From NCBI GenBank assembly GCA_039800325.1, contig JBDLQY010000157.1, positions 1-64,000 on the forward strand: a stretch of DNA of 64,000 nt, given 5' to 3'. Source of the DNA: SYIM01 sp039800325. Its GTDB lineage: Bacteria > Pseudomonadota > Gammaproteobacteria > Burkholderiales > Burkholderiaceae_E. The position numbers and the translations under genes are program-made. This document shows positions 58,966 through 64,000 of this stretch, piece after piece. The notes below the pieces were generated by a model. It saw only the letters and a list, made by a program, of their open reading frames with translations. It did no database searches and was not told the DNA's origin. The number at the start of each line of letters is the position of its first letter. Position 1 is the first letter of the stretch.

Positions 58966-59380
58966 GTTTACGCGGGGGCAGACTGTGGTCCTCGGTGCAG
59001 GGTTTTCAAGCGTGCAATGGTTTGTTGATGGCCTTCGCGTGGGGCACACCGACTTACACTGGTGATGTGCTCTCGAGCATTCGATCTGGTTTGCTAAGCC
59101 GGCGATAGAACGTCGCCCTCGGGTCGATTCGAAAGTTGTCTGGGTAATAGAGCCGGGGTGGATGACAACGCTCAGTCGCCCTAGAGCGTCCGAGAAATCA
59201 GCAGCGTCAAAATCCAGCAGCACCGTTGCCTATCGCTGTCTTCGCGGTGTACGCTTGTCGAGGCGCAGAAAGCGCCTTACCTAGAGCTTCTCTGGGGTGG
59301 CTGTAATCGCTTAATACTGTTCGCAAGCTACCTCGGTTCATGAGCGTTCAAACGCGTTTCTTACCGTTGAGGTTGTCGTC
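58966..59380. other. Non-coding stretch between kinase-like and acyl-CoA synthetase genes
   Basis: Short open frames on both strands look random in composition and start context. No RNA gene, repeat copy or known motif was recognised. Confidence 0.5.
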
Positions 59381-60943
59381 ATGCCGCTCGCGCTTCCTTC
59401 GGTGGTCCGCCGCCAGACCATTGCTGATGCATTACGCCGCACGGCGCTTCGTTTGCCCCAAAAGACAGCGATTGTTTGTGGTTCAACGCGTTGGACTTAT
59501 ACGCAGTTTGACGCGCTGGTTTCACGACTGGCTGCAGGCTTGGCGTCAATCGGCGTGCAAGAAGGCAATAAGGTTGCGATACTCGCTCGCAATTCGCATG
59601 GTTTTGCGGCGCTTCGATTTGCTCTCGCACGGTGCGGCGCGGTGATGGTACCGATCAACTTCATGCTAAAGGCTGAAGAAGTTGCCTACATTCTCCGACA
59701 CGCGGGTGCGCAGACTCTGGCGACCGACAGCGGCCTTGCCGATCTGGCCCGGGCTTCTGCAAAGCTCGATACGAAGGTCAAGCAGTTTATCTGGCTGCCT
59801 TCCGAAGACCCAAGTGAGCCGTCAGCTGACATGCACAATTTTTATGAGCTTGCTGCTTGTACCCAGGCCTTACCTGAGCTGAAACTCGCGAGCGCAGATC
59901 TGGCACAGATCGTTTACACCAGTGGGACCGAGGCCAGCCCCAAGGGGGCGATGTTGACCCACGATGCAGTGCTCTGGCAGTACGTAAGCTGCGTGATTGA
60001 CGCGGAAATCGCCGAAGCCGACGTCGCCCTGCACGCCTTACCTCTGTACCACTGCGCGCAACTTGACGTTTTTTTTGGCCCGGCAATTTATATGGGTAGC
60101 ACTAACGTGATTACTGCAAAACCGGTGCCAGACAATTTGTTACCGATGATCGAGCGGTTGGACATTACAAGTTTTTTTGCCCCGCCGACCGTATGGATTG
60201 CCCTGTTGCGCTCGCCCCTGTTTGACCCCGCCAAGCTCTCGCGATTAGCAAAGGGCTACTACGGTGCTTCCATCATGCCAGTTGAAGTGATGAAAGAAAT
60301 CGCGTCTCGTTTACCGACGCTTCGCTTGTGGAATCTCTACGGGCAAACCGAGATTGCGCCTCTCGCGACCATGCTGGGACCAGACGATCAGCTGCGCAAG
60401 CCCGGATCCTGCGGCAAGGCCGTACGTAACGTTGAGACTCGTGTGGTGAACGATCAGATGCAGGATGTCATGCCGGGTGAAATCGGTGAAATTGTGCATC
60501 GCTCTCCGCACCTAATGCAGGGTTACTTTCATGACGATGAGCGCACACTGGCCGCCTTTGAAGGCGGGTGGTTTCACAGCGGCGATCTGGCGACCATCGA
60601 CGAGGACGGCTATATCACTGTGGTTGACCGTAAAAAGGACATGATCAAGACGGGCGGTGAAAACGTTGCCAGCCGGGAGGTAGAGGAAATGATCTACCGT
60701 CTGCCCCAGGTGAGCGAAGTGGCTGTTATTGGCCTGCCCGACCCTAAATGGGTAGAGGCTGTTACTGCCGTGATTGTGGTCAAAGCAGGCCACGAGCTAG
60801 ACGAACAGACGGTTATTTCGCATTGCACGCAGTACATGGCAAGCTTCAAGGCGCCCAAGCGCGTGGTATTCGCAGCCAGTCTGCCGAAGAATCCGAGTGG
60901 CAAGTTGTTGAAGCGTCAATTGCGGCAGAGTCTTGCGGGCTGA
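59381..60943 (+). CDS. Acyl-CoA synthetase (AMP-forming)
   Basis: ANL-superfamily ligase of 520 residues activating a carboxylic acid as acyl-adenylate and then CoA thioester. Motifs: P-loop YTSGTEASPKGAMLTH, WNLYGQTE, GWFHSGDLATIDEDGY, VDRKKDMIKTGGENV and the C-terminal catalytic lysine in PKNPSGKLLKR. Similar to fatty-acid CoA ligases (FadD3/FadK-like); chain length cannot be told. ATG 59381 follows GAGG. It seems to be a single gene. Confidence 0.92.
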   Translation: MPLALPSVVRRQTIADALRRTALRLPQKTAIVCGSTRWTYTQFDALVSRLAAGLASIGVQEGNKVAILARNSHGFAALRFALARCGAVMVPINFMLKAEEVAYILRHAGAQTLATDSGLADLARASAKLDTKVKQFIWLPSEDPSEPSADMHNFYELAACTQALPELKLASADLAQIVYTSGTEASPKGAMLTHDAVLWQYVSCVIDAEIAEADVALHALPLYHCAQLDVFFGPAIYMGSTNVITAKPVPDNLLPMIERLDITSFFAPPTVWIALLRSPLFDPAKLSRLAKGYYGASIMPVEVMKEIASRLPTLRLWNLYGQTEIAPLATMLGPDDQLRKPGSCGKAVRNVETRVVNDQMQDVMPGEIGEIVHRSPHLMQGYFHDDERTLAAFEGGWFHSGDLATIDEDGYITVVDRKKDMIKTGGENVASREVEEMIYRLPQVSEVAVIGLPDPKWVEAVTAVIVVKAGHELDEQTVISHCTQYMASFKAPKRVVFAASLPKNPSGKLLKRQLRQSLAG

Positions 60944-61023
60944 TCCTGTCGCACGGTACCACCTGAATCATCGCGGTGCGGGAACCCTTGCTGGGTCAGT
61001 GCTTATCAGCTGTGTGGTCCTTG

Positions 61024-61668
61024 TTAAGCCTTCGACGGAAAATGAGCTCGCGCCAGCGTTCTCATCTCAGCGTCGCTGCGTGCTGACTTACTGGCCAGGG
61101 CCCAGAGATCGAAGTAGGGAGCCTTGCCGCGCGCGAATGAGGCCACGGTGGCGAAGCCGCTGGCCTGCAGTGTCCCAACCAGAAGTTTTTGCGTAAAACC
61201 GCATCGGTGCGCCATGTAGAGGTTGCCTCGCGCCAGGTGCGGGCGATGGCCGTAAAGAATATCTAGCGGGGCAATCGGACCCGCGGGTGATTGATAGGCC
61301 GCTTCAGTCAGCTTGTCCTGCGCGACCAGGGCACAGACCGACTGCAGGTCAGGGCAGGTGATCACTACGAACCCATCCGGTACGAGCACGCGCAGAAATT
61401 CTGCAAGCGCGATGCCGACTTCGTGAGGGTAGAGATGCTCAATGTTGTGACTTGAAAATATTGCATTGACGCTTTCGGCCGCCACAGCGCTCATATCCGT
61501 CATAGTTCCGATGACATCAGGGTCTACCGATGCGTCGATATCGAGCCGTAATTCGCGCCAGTCGGGGGTGTTGAAGCCTGGCGTGGTTCGGTTCTTGCGA
61601 TTTTGCCCGCAACCGACGTGCAGTAAGGTCAGGGGAGGGCTTTCGAGGGAGTCGGTTGAGGATCGCAT
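61024..61668 (-). CDS. Class I SAM-dependent methyltransferase-like protein
   Basis: 214 residues with a SAM-binding motif I LLHVGCGQNR, an acidic second strand (LRLDIDASVDPD), SSHNIEHLYPHEV and the post-core FVVITCPDLQSV. This short type (with ILYGHRPHLARGNLYMAHRCG) occurs in polysaccharide and effector-linked loci; the acceptor is unknown. It lies between the acyl-CoA synthetase and the SopD-like gene. Confidence 0.82.
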   Translation of the reverse strand: MRSSTDSLESPPLTLLHVGCGQNRKNRTTPGFNTPDWRELRLDIDASVDPDVIGTMTDMSAVAAESVNAIFSSHNIEHLYPHEVGIALAEFLRVLVPDGFVVITCPDLQSVCALVAQDKLTEAAYQSPAGPIAPLDILYGHRPHLARGNLYMAHRCGFTQKLLVGTLQASGFATVASFARGKAPYFDLWALASKSARSDAEMRTLARAHFPSKA

Positions 61669-61854
61669 AGCCTGGTCAGATGGAGGTTAGCGGGGTTGGC
61701 GGGCGCCTGTGCCGGACCGGGATAGTCGGCGCGCCACGCTTGTATTCTCCATCCTCTGCCCTCATACACGCGACGGAAGACCCGCGCTGGAGGGCGTTGA
61801 GCCGATTCGGATGGGTGTGTTTTTGCGTGAAAATCTGCCCTAGCGATGACAGGT

Positions 61855-63288
61855 CTAACTGTAGACGGGTTGAATCCTGGGGTCGTCTGGATCGGCGGAC
61901 TTTGGGCTTCGATATTTAGAGGGCGTCTCTTCGCGCATGAGCATCTCCAGCAGATTGGTTTTGCTAAGCTTTACGTTGTATAGCTTCGCAAATTGCTCAG
62001 CTTGCAAGTCCTTAGAGCCGTGCTCTCTGAGGTCAACCAGGAAAGTCTTTACGAGGTCTGTGCTTGCAAAGCCGAATTTCGCGGAGAGCGTCTGAGCGAA
62101 TCCCCAGGCGAAGTAGAAGATCTGGTCGTCGTTTGGCGTCCCGAAAGGTAGCAATATGAGTTCGCGCAGGTTGCGGTAGTTGCCTTCCTGGAGGAGGGTC
62201 TGCAGAGACTCTCCGCGTAGTTCGCCATTGGTACCTGGGCGATTGCTCAACTCAAGCTCTACGCGCATACCGTCGCGTTCGAAGACGGCCTTGAAGGTGG
62301 GAAATTCGCCCGAGGTTTTGCCCCCGATGATTTCCTTGAAACATTTCGAGCCGAACAGTTCATCATCAAGATGGGCTCTGATATACGTCCGCGTGTCTGC
62401 GTTATCAGAGACGGTCGCAAGACTCTGCTTCACGAACTCATCAGACGATCGACTGGCGATTTCTTCGACAGAGTCCTTAAATTGCTTTGATGTGATGGTC
62501 GAGTCACCGACTGCATCAAGGGTTTCACGAGCCCTCTCAAATCGGGCAAGCGTCTCAGTGCGTTCAGCGTCCTCAGGCCAGACCAGTGCGAGCAGATGGC
62601 TGTCGCCGACTTCCATCTCTTCTAGCCGGCGCAGTACAGGATTGCCATCGTTTCGCAGTTCGATCACTCGCCTTAGGGCGGCTGACTCAGCGGTCTCGTT
62701 GTCTCCGACCTCTACGAAGCGGGCAAAAGCCTCCCGCAGCCCGCCCAGGAAGACCTGGATGTGCTCTGTGAGTCGATCGGGCAACAACGCGTTGTCAGCT
62801 TGATGAGCCAAAGCGTCTTGGGTGGTCTTGATCAGCGTATCGGTGAGTTCGTAAACGGCCTGATGATGCTTAAAGTCGATGCTGGATTGATGAGGCGAAG
62901 GGTCGTTCAGGTCTTCAGAGCGATAAAGCGGGGTCCCTGCGATGCTGAGCGAGAACGACCAGGTGCTTTGCCCTTCTGAGATGCCGCCGGTGACCTGAAT
63001 TACAAATTGGTCCTCGCGATCATCGGCGATCAATGACTTTAAACGCTCGAATCGATGCAGCAACGTGATCGGCTGGGTCTCGTGCTGCTGCGGATCAGCG
63101 ACCGACATATACAGGCTACGAATGGCTTCCGCCTTTACGCCGTCCGCTCGCCAGTCCTTGATACGGTCCCATAGCCCCATACGTTGGGCTTCATTGAGCG
63201 TCTGGGCTGTGAGGACCTTTTGCAGGCGTGATTCGTTGAAGGTGTAAGTCTGAGCGCCAGTGCGGTCAAGTTTCAGTTCAGTCGCCAT
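61855..63288 (-). CDS. Candidate type III effector with SopD/SifA-like N-terminus
   Basis: 477 residues from ATG 63288 (MATELKLDRTGAQTYTF). No signal peptide. The N-terminal 130 residues resemble the translocation domain shared by Salmonella effectors: YTFNESRLQKVL, then MGLWDRIKDW (38-46; compare the WEK(I/M)xxFF translocation signal and the MGxWDRFKD stretch known from SopD), EAIRSLY and the pattern F-x-x-L-K...DQFVI. The C-terminal 340 residues are not recognised and have long acidic helices. The likeness is recalled from family knowledge, not from an alignment. No chaperone is adjacent, as for many SPI-2-type effectors. Confidence 0.6.
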   Translation of the reverse strand: MATELKLDRTGAQTYTFNESRLQKVLTAQTLNEAQRMGLWDRIKDWRADGVKAEAIRSLYMSVADPQQHETQPITLLHRFERLKSLIADDREDQFVIQVTGGISEGQSTWSFSLSIAGTPLYRSEDLNDPSPHQSSIDFKHHQAVYELTDTLIKTTQDALAHQADNALLPDRLTEHIQVFLGGLREAFARFVEVGDNETAESAALRRVIELRNDGNPVLRRLEEMEVGDSHLLALVWPEDAERTETLARFERARETLDAVGDSTITSKQFKDSVEEIASRSSDEFVKQSLATVSDNADTRTYIRAHLDDELFGSKCFKEIIGGKTSGEFPTFKAVFERDGMRVELELSNRPGTNGELRGESLQTLLQEGNYRNLRELILLPFGTPNDDQIFYFAWGFAQTLSAKFGFASTDLVKTFLVDLREHGSKDLQAEQFAKLYNVKLSKTNLLEMLMREETPSKYRSPKSADPDDPRIQPVYS

Positions 63289-63430
63289 GGTTTTGCGCCG
63301 TTCGAGTACTTTGCAGAATGTGGATGATGGGCAGAGAATTCGCGGCAATCAAGTCTTTTCGCAAGAGCTTTAAGATGCGTCTGTGATGGATTTTATGCTC
63401 GCGGTCACTGCCCATCGGCAAGGAGATATC

Positions 63431-64000
63431 GTGGATCTGACTCAATTCACTGCCCATGAGCTGTTGCGGCTTTATCGGACGGGTGCGGCTTCTCCTGTGG
63501 AGACCACCCAGGCTGTTTTATCGGCGATTGCCCGACATAACCCGCAGCTGCGCGCCTTCTGCCTTGTCGACGACGAGGCAGCCCTCGCCAATGCGCGAGC
63601 CAGCGAATCGCGCTGGATGGCGTATCGACATCAGGGCGGGGCAGTCGGGGCTTTGGAGGGTGTGCCCGCCTCTATTAAAGACCTGATCCTCACGCGTGGC
63701 TGGCCCACGCTGCGTGGTAGTCGCGGTATTGCGCCAAACCAGACCTGGGATGTTGATGCACCAGCCACAGCACGCCTGCGCGAGGCTGGCGCGGTGCTGC
63801 TGGGCAAGACCTCGACACCGGAGTACGGTTGCAAGGGTGAAACCAATTCGCCACTCACGGGTTTAACCCGTAACCCCTGGAATCTTGACCACAGTCCAGG
63901 CGGTTCGTCGGGTGGTGCAGCCGCAGCGGTCGCAGCGGGTCTGGGTCCCCTGGCGGTCGGCACTGATGGTGCAGGCAGCGTGCGCATTCCCGCCGCTTTC
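63431..64000 (+). CDS. Amidase (amidase-signature family), partial
   Basis: Start GTG 63431 is placed by AAGGAG 5 nt upstream; the gene runs off the right edge after 190 codons. Amidase-signature residues: Lys in ASIKDLIL, Gly/Ser-rich SPGGSSGGAAAAVAAG with the cis-Ser, and the nucleophile Ser in TDGAGSVRIPAAF. Family members hydrolyse amides, including GatA; the early context does not look like the gatCAB operon, so a catabolic amidase is more likely. Confidence 0.92.
   Translation, partial: MDLTQFTAHELLRLYRTGAASPVETTQAVLSAIARHNPQLRAFCLVDDEAALANARASESRWMAYRHQGGAVGALEGVPASIKDLILTRGWPTLRGSRGIAPNQTWDVDAPATARLREAGAVLLGKTSTPEYGCKGETNSPLTGLTRNPWNLDHSPGGSSGGAAAAVAAGLGPLAVGTDGAGSVRIPAAF

Noticed and set aside
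58927..59223. 98-codon minus-strand open frame after the kinase-like gene
   Set aside because: Overlaps the kinase 3' end antisense; a faint likeness of GRLSVVIH to BrnT is too short to support a call.

Overview
The window looks like a GC-rich chromosome segment of a beta-proteobacterium of the order Burkholderiales, probably near the Alcaligenaceae. The grounds are the gene orders nrdA-nrdB / ampD / ccsA-like / ffh and rplU-rpmA-obgE-proB, a Bug-family (TctC) binding protein, a TRAP uptake system and many 2-hydroxyacid dehydrogenases. Genus and species cannot be read from the sequence. All family assignments come from reading motifs; no database search was run.

Layout. 1-11680 is core genome: nrdB (cut by the window edge) and nrdA with a paired NrdR-box-like operator, ampD, a small membrane protein, a CcsA-like cytochrome assembly protein, ffh, an FAD-linked oxidase, proS and rppH. 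11644-26537 is a catabolic region: three D-2-/L-2-hydroxyacid dehydrogenase-type enzymes, two SDRs, an FAH-family hydrolase, an ABC exporter, a mannitol-dehydrogenase-family reductase, a zinc alcohol dehydrogenase, a complete TRAP transporter and an altronate/galactarate-type dehydratase. Together they could import a hexonate, epimerise it through two oxidoreductases, dehydrate it to a 2-keto-3-deoxy acid and oxidise/hydrolyse that to pyruvate plus a short hydroxyacid. 26558-31126 returns to core genes (proB, obgE, rpmA, rplU, ispB). 31136-41357 carries envelope and periplasmic genes, including a lipoprotein/outer-membrane-barrel pair and a periplasmic binding protein fused to a TRIC-type channel.

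41417-53508 is an accretion island at a tRNA-Pro(CGG) gene. It holds the intact tRNA, a nearly complete second copy with a damaged acceptor stem, a third partial copy, three copies of the tRNA-distal terminator repeat and two copies of a ~325-bp repeat. Between these lie toxin-antitoxin modules (ccdAB, higBA, DUF433/DUF5615, brnT/CopG-type), a hybrid histidine kinase with a nonsense codon near its start, a complete IS21-family element, and a degraded end where antitoxins survive (HigA-like, TIGR02574-like, BrnA) while their toxins are missing or truncated, next to an integrase without its catalytic C-terminus.

53781-63288 looks like a set of type III secretion effectors without the apparatus. 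One CesT-like chaperone precedes a PPP/calcineurin-type phosphatase-like protein, a second precedes a Ser/Thr-kinase-like protein, and a third protein has an N-terminus resembling the translocation domain of Salmonella SopD/SifA-type effectors. A Tat-exported dienelactone hydrolase, an acyl-CoA synthetase and a methyltransferase are interspersed. The window ends inside an amidase gene.
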